A DNA stretch of 64,000 nt from Bifidobacterium imperatoris. GTDB taxonomy: Bacteria > Actinomycetota > Actinomycetes > Actinomycetales > Bifidobacteriaceae. Below the pieces are notes generated by a model. The model worked only from the letters and a program-made list of their open reading frames with translations. It was not told where the DNA came from and did no database searches. A program made the position numbers and the translations under genes. This document shows, one piece after another, positions 26,088 to 35,797 of this stretch. The DNA lies in the NCBI RefSeq assembly GCF_002860405.1, contig NZ_NMWV01000016.1, positions 1-64,000 of the forward strand, in the 5' to 3' direction. Position 1 is the first letter of the stretch, and every line of letters begins with the position of its first letter.

Positions 26088-26202
26088 AATGGGGGCGGCT
26101 ATAAGTTCGTCCTATAACGACACTCAAAGTGTTCTTATGAGTCTGAATCTGTGATGTTTTGGTAGCCTAAGTCGGGTTACGAACGCATACATTGGAGGAT
26201 TC

Positions 26203-28506
26203 ATGTCCACTCTGACTTCCGTCTCCGGCTTCCCGCGCATCGGGCAGAACCGCGAACTGAAGAAGATCATCGAAGGTTACTGGAAGGGCGCCAACGATCT
26301 GGCCGCCGTCAAGTCCACTGCCGCCGAGCTGCGTGCCAAGCACTGGAAGCTGCAGCAGGCCGCTGGCATCGACCTGATTCCGAGCAACGACTTCAGCTAC
26401 TACGATCAGATGCTGGATACCGCCATCCTCCTGAACGTGATTCCGAAGCGTTATGAGCGCCTTGCCTTCGAAAACCCGGAAGACACGCTTTTCGCAATGG
26501 CCCGCGGCTATCAGGGCGAAAAGGGCGATGTCACCGCTCTGCCGATGAAGAAGTGGTTCACCACCAACTACCACTATCTGGTGCCTGAAGTTGAACCAGG
26601 CGAGGAGATCAAGCTCAACTCCACCAAGCCGTTTGACGAGTTCAACGAGGCTAAGGCCCTCGGCATCCTTACCAAGCCAGTGCTCATCGGTCCGTACACC
26701 TTCCTGAAGCTCGCTCGCACCGATCAGGCCACCGAACTTGAATACGACAAGGGCCTCGTCAACGCGGTTGCCGCCGTCTATGCTGAAGTGCTCACCAAGT
26801 TCAACGAGCTGGGTGCCGAATGGCTGCAGCTTGAAGAGCCGTACCTCGTGCTCGACAAGGAGCCGGGTGACGTGGAACTCTTCAAGACGCTCTACACCAA
26901 GATTCTGGCCGCTAAGGCCGGCGTCAAAGTGCTGCTCAACACCTACTTCGGCCACATCGCCGACGTGTACGAAACCGTGAACCTGCTCGGCTTCGACGGC
27001 ATCGGTCTGGACCTCAACGAAGGCCGCGAAGAAAACCTCGAAGCCGTGGCCAAGTACGGCGTTGCTTCCAACACCACCATCTTCGCCGGTGTAATCAACG
27101 GCCGCAACATCTGGCGCAACAACTACGCCACTTCCCTCGGTCTCGTGGACGCATTGAAGCAGGTTACCCCGAATGTGGCTGTCTCCACTGCATCCTCCCT
27201 GCTGCACGTGCCATTCAGCACTGAAGGTGAAACCGGCATTCCGACCGAAGACCTGAAGCACTTCGCATTCGCCGTCGAAAAGCTTGACGAGCTTAAGGAA
27301 GTCGCCGTACTTGCCGACGCTACCGAAGACGAGAAGAAGGTCTCCGAAGCCCTCGCCGCAAATCAGGCCCTGTTCGACGGCACTCGTGTGGCCGCCGACC
27401 CGGCAGTCGCCGATCGCGTCAACGGTCTGACCGCTGATGATTATGTGCGTCAGCCCGCCCGCGAAGAGCGTCAGAAGCTGCAGCGTGAAGCTCTCGGCCT
27501 GCCGCTGCTGCCCACCACCACCATTGGTTCCTTCCCACAAACCAAGGAAGTGCGTGCCGAGCGTGCCAAGTTCCGCAAGGGCGAAATCACCAAGGAAGCT
27601 TACGACGAGTTCATCAAGGCTCAGATTGACGCCTGCATCAAGCATCAGGAAGAAATCGGCCTTGACGTGCTGGTCCACGGCGAATTCGAGCGCAACGACA
27701 TGGTCGAATACTTCGGCCAGAACCTCAACGGTTTCCTGTTCACCAAGAATGCCTGGGTGCAGTCCTACGGCACCCGCTGCGTGAAGCCTCCGATTGTCTG
27801 GGGCGATGTCTCCCGTGCCAAGCCGATCACCGTGGCATGGTCTGCATATGCTCAGTCTCGCACCAACCATGTAATGAAGGGCATGCTCACCGGCCCGGTT
27901 ACCATCCTGAATTGGTCCTGGCCGCGCGAAGATATCACTCATGAGGAACAGACCAAGCAGCTGGCCCTTGCCATCCGCGACGAAGTGCTCGATCTCGAAG
28001 CCGCAGGCATCAAGGTCATCCAGATTGATGAGGCTGCTCTGCGTGAGAAGCTCCCGCTGCGCAAGTCCGATTGGCACGTCAAGTACCTCGACTGGGCAGT
28101 GCCGGCCTTCCGTTTGGTGCACTCTGCAGTGAAGCCCACCACACAGATTCACACCCACATGTGCTACTCCGAGTTCAACGACATCATTCGCGACATCGAC
28201 GCGATGGATGCCGATGTGATTTCCTTCGAAGCATCCCGTGGTGATCTGGTGGTGCTCGACGCCATCCATGATGCCCACTTCGAAACCGAAGCTGGTCCGG
28301 GCGTCTACGACATTCACTCTCCGCGTATCCCATCCGAGAAGGAAATCGAAGATCGTATCTACGAAATCTTGAAGAAGATGGACGTTGAGAAGGTTTGGAT
28401 TAACCCGGATTGCGGTCTGAAGACCCGTGGCAACGCCGAAACCTGGCCGAGCCTCGAGCATCTGGTTGCTGCAGCCAAGGCAGTTCGCGCCAAGCTGGCT
28501 AAGTAA
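26203..28506 (+). CDS. metE: Cobalamin-independent methionine synthase (5-methyltetrahydropteroyltriglutamate-homocysteine methyltransferase)
   Basis: A 767-residue, full-length MetE that transfers methyl from 5-methyltetrahydrofolate triglutamate to homocysteine. It has the duplicated two-barrel layout: [13 protein letters not shown] at the N-terminus binds folate, and the C-terminal barrel begins [12 protein letters not shown]. Zinc ligands are His652 and Cys654 ([10 protein letters not shown]) and Cys737 ([10 protein letters not shown]). TTGGAGGATTC precedes the ATG. metF follows after 61 bases, with a hairpin between them, so substrate supply and methyl transfer are linked. Codon use is that of a highly expressed gene. 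No SAM riboswitch is recognisable upstream. Confidence 0.98.
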   Translation: MSTLTSVSGFPRIGQNRELKKIIEGYWKGANDLAAVKSTAAELRAKHWKLQQAAGIDLIPSNDFSYYDQMLDTAILLNVIPKRYERLAFENPEDTLFAMARGYQGEKGDVTALPMKKWFTTNYHYLVPEVEPGEEIKLNSTKPFDEFNEAKALGILTKPVLIGPYTFLKLARTDQATELEYDKGLVNAVAAVYAEVLTKFNELGAEWLQLEEPYLVLDKEPGDVELFKTLYTKILAAKAGVKVLLNTYFGHIADVYETVNLLGFDGIGLDLNEGREENLEAVAKYGVASNTTIFAGVINGRNIWRNNYATSLGLVDALKQVTPNVAVSTASSLLHVPFSTEGETGIPTEDLKHFAFAVEKLDELKEVAVLADATEDEKKVSEALAANQALFDGTRVAADPAVADRVNGLTADDYVRQPAREERQKLQREALGLPLLPTTTIGSFPQTKEVRAERAKFRKGEITKEAYDEFIKAQIDACIKHQEEIGLDVLVHGEFERNDMVEYFGQNLNGFLFTKNAWVQSYGTRCVKPPIVWGDVSRAKPITVAWSAYAQSRTNHVMKGMLTGPVTILNWSWPREDITHEEQTKQLALAIRDEVLDLEAAGIKVIQIDEAALREKLPLRKSDWHVKYLDWAVPAFRLVHSAVKPTTQIHTHMCYSEFNDIIRDIDAMDADVISFEASRGDLVVLDAIHDAHFETEAGPGVYDIHSPRIPSEKEIEDRIYEILKKMDVEKVWINPDCGLKTRGNAETWPSLEHLVAAAKAVRAKLAK

Positions 28507-28520
28507 CGCATCTTATGTTG

Positions 28521-28542
28521 GGCTCCCTCTGATGAGGGAGCC
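28521..28542 (+). terminator. Hairpin between metE and metF
   Basis: GGCTCCCTC and GAGGGAGCC form a perfect 9-bp stem around TGAT, followed by TCTTTAT. It could end part of the metE transcripts and so set a lower level of metF. Confidence 0.7.
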
Positions 28543-28567
28543 TCTTTATAACCAAAAGGAATTGATT

Positions 28568-29413
28568 ATGCATACGCCGATGTTTTCATTGGAAGTCTTC
28601 CCGCCAAAGCGAGATGCTCCGGTGGGAACCATCTATGACACGTTGGATGGTATCGAAGATCTGAAGCCGGACTTCATCTCCGTCACTTACGGTCACGGCA
28701 CGCATTCCGATCGCACCGCCACTGCACGCATTGCCAACACCATCGTGAACGAATACCGCATTCCGGCAGTCGCACATCTGACTGCCCTATATTCGGATAA
28801 AGCCAAAATCGATGAGGCGTTGGATATGTTCGAGAACGCTGGCGTCAACACCGTGCTGGCCTTGCGTGGCGACTATATCGATGGCGAACAGGTAGTCGGC
28901 GCTTTCGAGCATGCCAGCGATCTGGTGGCCTATATCCGCGAACGCAAGCCTAACTTCACGGTGTTCGGCGCATGCTATCCGGAAGGTCACTATCAGGCTG
29001 ACTCCTTGGATAAAGATATCGAACATCTAAAAATCAAGGTTGATGCTGGCGTCACCCATCTCATTACCCAGCTGTTCTACGATAATGATGATTTCTACCG
29101 GTTCTGCGACAAGGTTCGTGCAGCCGGCATCACAGTGCCAATCGAAGCCGGCATCATGCCAGTGCGTGGTGCCAAATCAGTGCGCCGCATGGCCGAACGC
29201 AACGCTTCGCGCATTCCAGAGCATCTCGATGCGCTGCTCAACCGTTGGGAAGGCAATACCGAAGCGCTACACAACGCCGGCATCCTCTATGCCTCCGAAC
29301 AGATCGCCGATCTGGTGGCGCACGGTGTCGATGGCGTGCACCTGTATACGATGAACCATCCGGCCACCACCCGCCGCATTTGGCGCAATGTCAAATCATT
29401 GTTCAACGAGTAG
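28568..29413 (+). CDS. metF: 5,10-methylenetetrahydrofolate reductase
   Basis: A 281-residue flavoprotein that makes the 5-methyl-THF used by MetE. It starts MHTPMFSLEVFPPK, containing the FEVFPPK-like Glu motif, then DFISVTYG, ALRGDYIDGE, VTHLITQLFYDND and EAGIMPVRG, all hallmarks of MetF. Length fits the bacterial single-domain enzyme. AAAAGGAATT precedes the ATG; upstream in-frame ATGs lie inside metE and are rejected. It is the second gene of the metE-metF unit. A very long stem-loop follows. Confidence 0.96.
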   Translation: MHTPMFSLEVFPPKRDAPVGTIYDTLDGIEDLKPDFISVTYGHGTHSDRTATARIANTIVNEYRIPAVAHLTALYSDKAKIDEALDMFENAGVNTVLALRGDYIDGEQVVGAFEHASDLVAYIRERKPNFTVFGACYPEGHYQADSLDKDIEHLKIKVDAGVTHLITQLFYDNDDFYRFCDKVRAAGITVPIEAGIMPVRGAKSVRRMAERNASRIPEHLDALLNRWEGNTEALHNAGILYASEQIADLVAHGVDGVHLYTMNHPATTRRIWRNVKSLFNE

Positions 29414-29424
29414 TTGATAGCCGG

Positions 29425-29484
29425 CTTGTAGGCCTCTGTACCGTGTATTCGATCTGGAGAATACGCGGTACAGAGGCTTACAAG
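29425..29484. terminator. 26-bp stem-loop between metF and glnE
   Basis: Arms 29425-29450 and 29459-29484 pair at 24 of 26 positions (the exceptions are G.T-compatible) around GATCTGGA. No T-tract follows, and it ends 18 bases before the glnE start, so it may insulate the two genes or act within the glnE leader. Confidence 0.65.
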
Positions 29485-29502
29485 CGTATATAGTGGAAAC
29501 TT

Positions 29503-32500
29503 ATGGAAGCAATGACGACGTTCAAACCCAGTGCCATGTCGTTGATCAGGGCAGGATTGCAGGATCTTGATAAGGCCCGTGAGCTGTTCGATCAGTTGAA
29601 GACGGACGGAATCTCAGATTCCCATCGCAGTGAACTTCTGGGATACCTCTCCCATGCCGGCGACCCGGACATCGCATTGCGTAATTTCGTAGACATTGTC
29701 AATGCCATGCAATCCAGTGGGCGTGACTTGAAGCGGGTCATGCCGGATGGCGATGCTCTCAAACGGCTCATCACCGTGTTGGGCGTCTCTGATGCGATGG
29801 GCAAGTTCATGCGCTTCAAGCCAGACTTGGTGGAAGCCGCAGCCGTAGATAACTGCAACAGTCATCTGTTCAACCATGCGCAACGCAGGGCTCACCTGCT
29901 TGAAGCAGTCGGTGCCGACCCTAGTGATTTGTCGCATCCAAAAGCCACCAAGGATTTGGCTGAAGCCGCTACAGCATTGCGAGCCAGCTATCGTAAGCAA
30001 TTGGCCGCCATCATCGCGCAGGATGCAGTTGCCGATGATCCGACCGCCATTCAGCCGACCATTAGCCATGAGCTTTCAGATCTTGCTGATGCAGCGCTGG
30101 AAGGCGCATTGGCCATCGCTCGCAACGAGGTCGAGGGCAGCGATCAGGTACGGTTCACCATTATCGGCATGGGCAAGCTCGGCGCCCAGGAACTGAACTA
30201 TGTGTCTGACGTGGATTTGATTTATGTGGTGGAACCAGCCAGCAAAGAGGTTGATCATCAGACACTGATTCGTGTGGGAACCAAAATGGGTACTACATTG
30301 CAGCGCGTATGCCAGTCGGCGATTATGGGAGTTGCCGAACAGCCACTATGGCAGATCGACGGTGGCCTTCGTCCGGAAGGCAAGGATGGCCAGCTGGTTC
30401 GCGTGCTTGAATCGCATAAGAACTATTACGAGCAGTGGGCGGAAAACTGGGAATTCCAAGCATTGCTTAAGGCACGCCCGGTGGCCGGAGACCCGGAGCT
30501 CGGCCAAGCTTACATGGACATGACCCGTCCGTTTGTGTGGAGCGCTTCCAAGCGTAAGAACTTCGTGTATGACTGCCAGAAAATGCGCAAGCGCGTTGAA
30601 GATTTGATTCCGGCCCCTTTGAAAGATCGTGAAATCAAACTTGGCCGCGGTGGTTTGAGGGACGTGGAATTCACCGTGCAGATGCTGCAACTGGTGCACG
30701 GTCGAACCGATGAATCACTGCGCACCAGCAATACACTCGACTCTCTGCAGCGACTTTCTGATGGCGGCTACATCTCCCGCAAACAAGCCGTACGCATGTC
30801 CCAGGATTACCGTTTTGAACGTGTGATGGAGCATCGCCAGCAAATCTGGTCGTTGAAGCGTACGCATTTGTTCCCCGATTTAGGGCGCGCTTCCGTAGGC
30901 GGGCTTGAGAAGAAGCGCGACATCGACATTGATGCGCTCAATCAGAATCAGGAACTTCGTCGACTGGCCCGCGCCTTCGGCTTGCATCCAGAAGAGCTGG
31001 TTGAGAAGTATGATGACACTCGCCGTGAGGTTCGCCACCTGCATCTCGACATCTACTATCGTCCGATGTTGCCGGTCAGCGCTCAGCTTGAGAATGATCA
31101 GATTACGCTGAGCAATGCTGCCGCACAGGAGCGTTTCGCATCTATTGGCTTTGGCGATCCGGATGCCGCCATCCGCCATGTGCAGGCGCTTACCGCAGGG
31201 GTCGGCCGCGCCGCGAAAATCAACCGCATTATTCTGCCTGCTGTGCTGCAATGGTTGGGAGAGGGGCAGAATCCGGATATGGGTCTGCTCAACTGGCGCA
31301 AGCTGGAAGAGAACTTCGGCACTCAATCCGGCTATCTTGGATTCCTTCGCGATTCCACGTCAGCTGCACAACGCCTGTGCCATATTCTCTCCAATTCCAG
31401 ATTCCTTGGCGATGCACTGAACAAGTCGGTGGAATCCATCAGTTGGCTTGGCGATGATGATAATCTCAAGGCTCGCACCCGTGAAGCCTTGGATATCCAA
31501 ACAAATTCCACGCTGGAACGTTTTGGTTCAAGCATGAACGAGTTCGCTAATTCCGTGCGCGCAATGCGACGCCATGAGATCGAACGCATCGGTTTGGCAT
31601 GGATGAGCGGCGTGATGGACGATGCCACCTGTCTGAAGGCTATGACCGACGTCTATGATGCCATCATTGATGCCTCGCTCAAGTGGGCGGTACGCCATCA
31701 GGTGAGCGCATTCGGTTTGGAATCAGCTCCAGCGGATATTGCGGTGATCGCTATGGGCCGTTACGGCGGCCGCGAGGTGAACTTCAGCTCCGATGCCGAC
31801 GCCATCCTGATCTACCGCCCGGCAGACGATGCCGACGATGCCCAGGCAAACGCGTTCGCCAAGAAAGCGGTGGAGGATCTGCGCAATATTCTGCAAGGAC
31901 CAACCACGCTGGAACCGAAAATCGAACTCGATCTTGATTTGCGTCCGGAAGGTAAAAACGGGCCTATTGTGCGCTCGTACGCCTCCTGCGAGGAATATTA
32001 CGAATCCTGGGCATCGACCTGGGAGCATCAGGCCCTGCTACGCGCCCGCTATGCGGCGGGAGACGCGGAACTGGCACGCGATTTCCTCATCAATATTGCG
32101 GACCCGCTGCGTTACCCAACTCAAGAGCTGACCGATGCTGAATTGCAGAGCATTCGCAAGCTCAAAGCTCGTATGGAAGCAGAACGACTGCCGCGAGGCG
32201 TACGCCGCGAACGCCACCTGAAACTCGGCAAGGGCGGACTCTCCGATGTGGAATGGACCGTGCAACTGCTGCAACTTCAACATGCCGGTGATATCAAAGA
32301 CCTGCGCGTTAATGGAACCTTGGAAGCATTGCAGGTGCTGGAGGACAAGAAACTCATCAGCGCCATCGATGCCATCCAACTGCGTAAGGCATGGACCACC
32401 TGCACGGCGGCACGCAACGGCAACTATCTATGGTCCGGCCGCGCCAATCAGGCGGACATTCTGCCCGATGACATGTATTCGCTCGGTGGCATTGCCGTAT

Positions 32501-32748
32501 ACCTTGGCTATGGCGCACATCGCGGACAGCATTTTGAGAACGACTTGCTCGGTGTGATGCGCAAATGCCGTGACGTATGCCAGCGCCTGTTCTACGGTCA
32601 GACGGAAGAAAGCAACACCATTGCTCCGTCCGTTGCCGGACGTTCGAGCGTCTCGGGTACCGCTGGTAGTGCGCAAAAGCCCGCGAAACCGCGTATGCAC
32701 GTTATCGCTCCACGTTTGGTAGCCAACCGTCGCCGCGCCCAGCGATAG
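29503..32748 (+). CDS. glnE: Bifunctional glutamine synthetase adenylyltransferase/deadenylase
   Basis: A 1081-residue enzyme that adenylylates and deadenylylates glutamine synthetase to set nitrogen assimilation. It has two nucleotidyltransferase domains: N-terminal with GMGKLGAQELNYVSDVD (about 222) for deadenylylation, and C-terminal with AMGRYGGREVNFSSDAD (about 751) for adenylylation, each followed by an RPEGK and a KLGxGGLxDVE region and helical bundles. Length exceeds E. coli GlnE by about 130 residues, as in other actinobacteria, and ends in a basic Ser/Ala-rich tail. A second in-frame ATG lies at 29512. No GS or PII gene is adjacent. Confidence 0.96.
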   Translation: MEAMTTFKPSAMSLIRAGLQDLDKARELFDQLKTDGISDSHRSELLGYLSHAGDPDIALRNFVDIVNAMQSSGRDLKRVMPDGDALKRLITVLGVSDAMGKFMRFKPDLVEAAAVDNCNSHLFNHAQRRAHLLEAVGADPSDLSHPKATKDLAEAATALRASYRKQLAAIIAQDAVADDPTAIQPTISHELSDLADAALEGALAIARNEVEGSDQVRFTIIGMGKLGAQELNYVSDVDLIYVVEPASKEVDHQTLIRVGTKMGTTLQRVCQSAIMGVAEQPLWQIDGGLRPEGKDGQLVRVLESHKNYYEQWAENWEFQALLKARPVAGDPELGQAYMDMTRPFVWSASKRKNFVYDCQKMRKRVEDLIPAPLKDREIKLGRGGLRDVEFTVQMLQLVHGRTDESLRTSNTLDSLQRLSDGGYISRKQAVRMSQDYRFERVMEHRQQIWSLKRTHLFPDLGRASVGGLEKKRDIDIDALNQNQELRRLARAFGLHPEELVEKYDDTRREVRHLHLDIYYRPMLPVSAQLENDQITLSNAAAQERFASIGFGDPDAAIRHVQALTAGVGRAAKINRIILPAVLQWLGEGQNPDMGLLNWRKLEENFGTQSGYLGFLRDSTSAAQRLCHILSNSRFLGDALNKSVESISWLGDDDNLKARTREALDIQTNSTLERFGSSMNEFANSVRAMRRHEIERIGLAWMSGVMDDATCLKAMTDVYDAIIDASLKWAVRHQVSAFGLESAPADIAVIAMGRYGGREVNFSSDADAILIYRPADDADDAQANAFAKKAVEDLRNILQGPTTLEPKIELDLDLRPEGKNGPIVRSYASCEEYYESWASTWEHQALLRARYAAGDAELARDFLINIADPLRYPTQELTDAELQSIRKLKARMEAERLPRGVRRERHLKLGKGGLSDVEWTVQLLQLQHAGDIKDLRVNGTLEALQVLEDKKLISAIDAIQLRKAWTTCTAARNGNYLWSGRANQADILPDDMYSLGGIAVYLGYGAHRGQHFENDLLGVMRKCRDVCQRLFYGQTEESNTIAPSVAGRSSVSGTAGSAQKPAKPRMHVIAPRLVANRRRAQR

Positions 32749-32794
32749 GGTGAACACTCGGTGAACACGTCTGTCCGAAAAATGGCGTAAGTTA

Positions 32795-32823
32795 GATAAG
32801 GTCACATTAGTGGCCACCTTATC
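32795..32823. promoter_or_regulatory. Palindrome upstream of the pyr operon
   Basis: GATAAGGT (32795-32802) and ACCTTATC (32816-32823) are perfectly complementary, centred 40 bases before the pyrB start. Candidate operator or leader hairpin for pyrimidine control; no PyrR gene lies in the window and no U-rich terminator follows. Confidence 0.5.
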
Positions 32824-32848
32824 CGCTTCAACGCACGAAAGGTGAGCC

Positions 32849-33844
32849 GTGTCAACTCCACAAGAGCCGGCGGAGACGCCGATGATCGGTAAAAGCGTTA
32901 TCTCGCTTGATGATCTCTCTATCGCACAGATTCAGGATTTGCTGCATAAGGCGCAATACATTGATGCCCATCGCAAGGAGGTGTCACACACCTGCGAGGG
33001 TAGGGTGTTGGCAACACTGTTCTACGAGCCTTCCACTCGTACGCGCCTGAGCTTCGAAACCGCCATGCTGCGTCTCGGTGGCAAGGTGATTGGTTTCGCT
33101 GGTGCTCAGTTGGCTTCCGTGACCAAAGGCGAAACGATTTCCGACACGTTGAAAACTGTGTCCAACTATGTGGATGTGGTCGCTATTCGTCACCCCAAGG
33201 AAGGTGCTGCTCTCGTGGCTTCCCGCGCGGCTTCCGTGCCAGTAATCAATGCCGGTGATGGTGGCCATATGCACCCCACACAAACATTGGCTGATTTGGC
33301 CACGCTGCAGTCCCGTTTCGGCCGCGTGAACAATTTGACTGTGGGCCTGTGCGGTGATCTTATGTTTGGCCGCACCGTGCACTCCCTGATTGAGACTCTA
33401 TGCCGTTTCGGCAACGTGCGTTTTGTGCTCATCAGCCCGGAAGAATTGAAGACTCCGCAGTACGTCATCGACCGCATCAATGCCACGCCAACCTGCTCTT
33501 ACGTAGAAGTGCGTGACCTGGCATCCGTGATTGGCGATCTTGATGTGCTGTACATGACCCGCGTGCAGAAGGAACGCTTCTTCAACGAAGACGACTACCT
33601 GCGTCTGCGCGATACCTACATTCTCGACGAGGACAAGCTCTCCTTGGCCAAGCCGCATATGGCTGTGCTGCACCCGCTGCCGCGCGTCAACGAAATCGCT
33701 GTGGAAGTGGACGACGACCCGCGTGCCGCCTATTTCGAGCAGGTCAAGAACGGCATGCTTGTGCGCATGGCCCTCGAAAGCTCCGTGGTGGGCGATGACC
33801 TGCCCGGTTACGAACCGCTCAACCCCAAGGAGGTTCAGGCCTGA
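32849..33844 (+). CDS. pyrB: Aspartate carbamoyltransferase catalytic subunit
   Basis: A 331-residue catalytic chain that joins carbamoyl phosphate to aspartate, the committed step of pyrimidine synthesis. The carbamoyl phosphate signature FYEPSTRTRLSFE is present, with GDGGHMHPTQTL and LHPLPRVNEI further on. It starts with GTG after GAAAGGTGAG. pyrI overlaps its TGA by one base, so catalytic and regulatory chains are co-translated into the c6r6-type holoenzyme. It is the first gene of a seven-gene operon. Confidence 0.98.
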   Translation: MSTPQEPAETPMIGKSVISLDDLSIAQIQDLLHKAQYIDAHRKEVSHTCEGRVLATLFYEPSTRTRLSFETAMLRLGGKVIGFAGAQLASVTKGETISDTLKTVSNYVDVVAIRHPKEGAALVASRAASVPVINAGDGGHMHPTQTLADLATLQSRFGRVNNLTVGLCGDLMFGRTVHSLIETLCRFGNVRFVLISPEELKTPQYVIDRINATPTCSYVEVRDLASVIGDLDVLYMTRVQKERFFNEDDYLRLRDTYILDEDKLSLAKPHMAVLHPLPRVNEIAVEVDDDPRAAYFEQVKNGMLVRMALESSVVGDDLPGYEPLNPKEVQA

Positions 33845-34263
33845 TGGAAGTCACCAGTATCGTCAATGGCATCATCATCGATCATGTGCCGGCCGGCACC
33901 TCGCTGAAGGTATTGGAATACCTGAAGATCGATCCATCCAAAACCAAGCTCGCACTGATCATGAACACCACGTCCAAGCGCTTCGGTTCCAAGGACATCA
34001 TCAAGATTGAAGACGATAAGGATATTGATCTTGATGTGCTTGGTTTCGTGGCGCGCCAGGCTACTGTGGACGTGGTACGTGGCGGTCATATCGTCGAAAA
34101 GAAGCAGCCGCATCTGCCTGAGCACATTGTCGGCGTCATCAAGTGCGTGAACCCGCGCTGCGTCACCACCAGCGAGCATGACATCAAGCAGATGTTCCAC
34201 TTGGTGCATTCCGATCGCCTTGAATACCGCTGTGATTACTGCGACGAGGAAGCCAAACTGTGA
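33844..34263 (+). CDS. pyrI: Aspartate carbamoyltransferase regulatory subunit
   Basis: A 139-residue allosteric chain that binds nucleotides (CTP/ATP) in its N-terminal domain and zinc in its C-terminal domain. The four zinc cysteines are seen in two pairs: CVNPRC and CDYC. The N-terminus reads VTSIVNGIIIDHVPAGTSLKVLEYL, the usual PyrI opening. It overlaps pyrB (TGATG) and pyrC (4 bases). Its presence means the operon product is feedback-regulated at the protein level. Confidence 0.97.
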   Translation: MEVTSIVNGIIIDHVPAGTSLKVLEYLKIDPSKTKLALIMNTTSKRFGSKDIIKIEDDKDIDLDVLGFVARQATVDVVRGGHIVEKKQPHLPEHIVGVIKCVNPRCVTTSEHDIKQMFHLVHSDRLEYRCDYCDEEAKL

Positions 34264-35780
34264 GCATCACACTGCGCAACATTAAGGTCTGGAACACCGG
34301 CGAAATCATTGACTTGGTGGTTCCAGGCCTTGCCGACGCCTATTTCGCCGATACCGACACCGTGCACGATGGTGCCGATATCGATGCCACGGGATTGACT
34401 GTGGCCCCCGGTTTCGCGGACCCGCATGTACACTTCCGCGATCCTGGCCAAACATATAAGGAATCTATGATTTCCGGTTGCCGTGCTTCGGCATCCGGCG
34501 GTTACACGAATGTGCTCATCATGCCGAACACGCTGCCTGCACTTGACGGCCAGCCAGTGACTGAAGCTGATACGGCGACTGACAAGCCTGGTGCACGCGA
34601 GGTACGCGAGTCCGGCTTCAGCAACGTCATCGATTTCCTCCAGAACTATGATGCCGCGCATGATGTGAAGCTTCCGGTTCGCTACGACCTCTGCATATGC
34701 GCGTCCAAGGATCGTGCCGGCAAGGAGGCAAGCGACATCGCCGATTGGCTCAAGTATGTGCCTGGATTTGATGATGATGCCAAGACCCCGGCCATGAACG
34801 AGCATCCGGTCACCGCCATCAGCGATGACGGTGCCGCCGTGCCCGAGCCGATTCTCGATCAAGTGCTGGCCAATGCCAAGGCCTCTGACCTGTATCTGAT
34901 CGAGCACTGCGAGCATCACGATACCGGTGCGGTTAATGAAGGTCCGGTTTCTCACCAGCTTGGTGTACCTGGCATTCCGGAGGATACCGAGCGCAAGATC
35001 GTGGCCCGCGATATTGAGGCTGCACGTCGCACCGGCATCCATGTGCACTTCCAGCATGTCAGCACTGCGATTTCCTTCGAAGCGATTCGCAAAGCCAAGG
35101 CCGAAGGACTGCCGATCACCTGCGAAACCGCACCGCACTATCTGGCCTTGAGCGATGAGGCGTTGCTCGAATATGGCACGCTGGCCAAGATGAATCCGCC
35201 GCTGCGTTCCGAAGCGGACCGTAAGGCCACCATCGCGGCCATCGCCGACGGTACGGTCGACCTGCTGGCCACCGATCATGCACCACACACGATGGACGAG
35301 AAAGCCTTGGGATTCCTCGAGGCGCCCAACGGCATCATCGGTTTGGAATGCGCGTACGGCGTATGCCACAAAGTGTTGGTGGATGGCGGTCACATTTCAG
35401 ATGAGCGACTGATTGAACTCATGTCCGTAGCGCCGGAGGCGTTGATGGGCCATGATGCCACGGATATTGCTGTACTCGTGGAGGATTGGGCTGAGCCGGC
35501 ACCCACCGGCGATGATCCGGAAGGCGTGATTGCCGAGGAACGTGAGGCAGGGGAGAGCGGCACGGCTAAGCGTGAAGGCGTGAACCGTCTGCTTGACCTG
35601 AGCCGTGTGGATGATGCCGAGCACGTGGATTTGGCCATTCTCAACACCGACGAGGAATGGACCGTGGATCCGGAACAGTTCCACTCCGCGGCACGCAACA
35701 CTCCGTTCGGTGGCTGGAAGGTCACCGGACGTCCGCTCTCCACCATCATCGGCTCCCAATTCATGTTCAGCCGTCTGTAG
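34260..35780 (+). CDS. pyrC: Dihydroorotase
   Basis: A 506-residue zinc amidohydrolase that closes carbamoyl aspartate to dihydroorotate. Metal-binding motif DPHVHFRDPG lies near residue 59-68; further ligands are in LIEHCEHHD and VHFQHVS, and DLLATDHAPHT supplies the late Asp. It is longer than typical type I dihydroorotases (about 430), the extra length being an acidic insertion near residues 405-450 (EDWAEPAPTGDDPEGVIAEE) that seems lineage-specific. The GTG start overlaps pyrI by 4 bases. Confidence 0.96.
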   Translation: MSITLRNIKVWNTGEIIDLVVPGLADAYFADTDTVHDGADIDATGLTVAPGFADPHVHFRDPGQTYKESMISGCRASASGGYTNVLIMPNTLPALDGQPVTEADTATDKPGAREVRESGFSNVIDFLQNYDAAHDVKLPVRYDLCICASKDRAGKEASDIADWLKYVPGFDDDAKTPAMNEHPVTAISDDGAAVPEPILDQVLANAKASDLYLIEHCEHHDTGAVNEGPVSHQLGVPGIPEDTERKIVARDIEAARRTGIHVHFQHVSTAISFEAIRKAKAEGLPITCETAPHYLALSDEALLEYGTLAKMNPPLRSEADRKATIAAIADGTVDLLATDHAPHTMDEKALGFLEAPNGIIGLECAYGVCHKVLVDGGHISDERLIELMSVAPEALMGHDATDIAVLVEDWAEPAPTGDDPEGVIAEEREAGESGTAKREGVNRLLDLSRVDDAEHVDLAILNTDEEWTVDPEQFHSAARNTPFGGWKVTGRPLSTIIGSQFMFSRL

Positions 35781-35797
35781 AGAACGAAAGGACTTCG

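Noticed and set aside
26167..28461. Open frame of about 760 codons on the minus strand across metE
   Set aside because: It is the antisense shadow of a highly biased metE; the composition (His/Val/Gly-rich, no domain) and the clear MetE homology on the plus strand decide against it.
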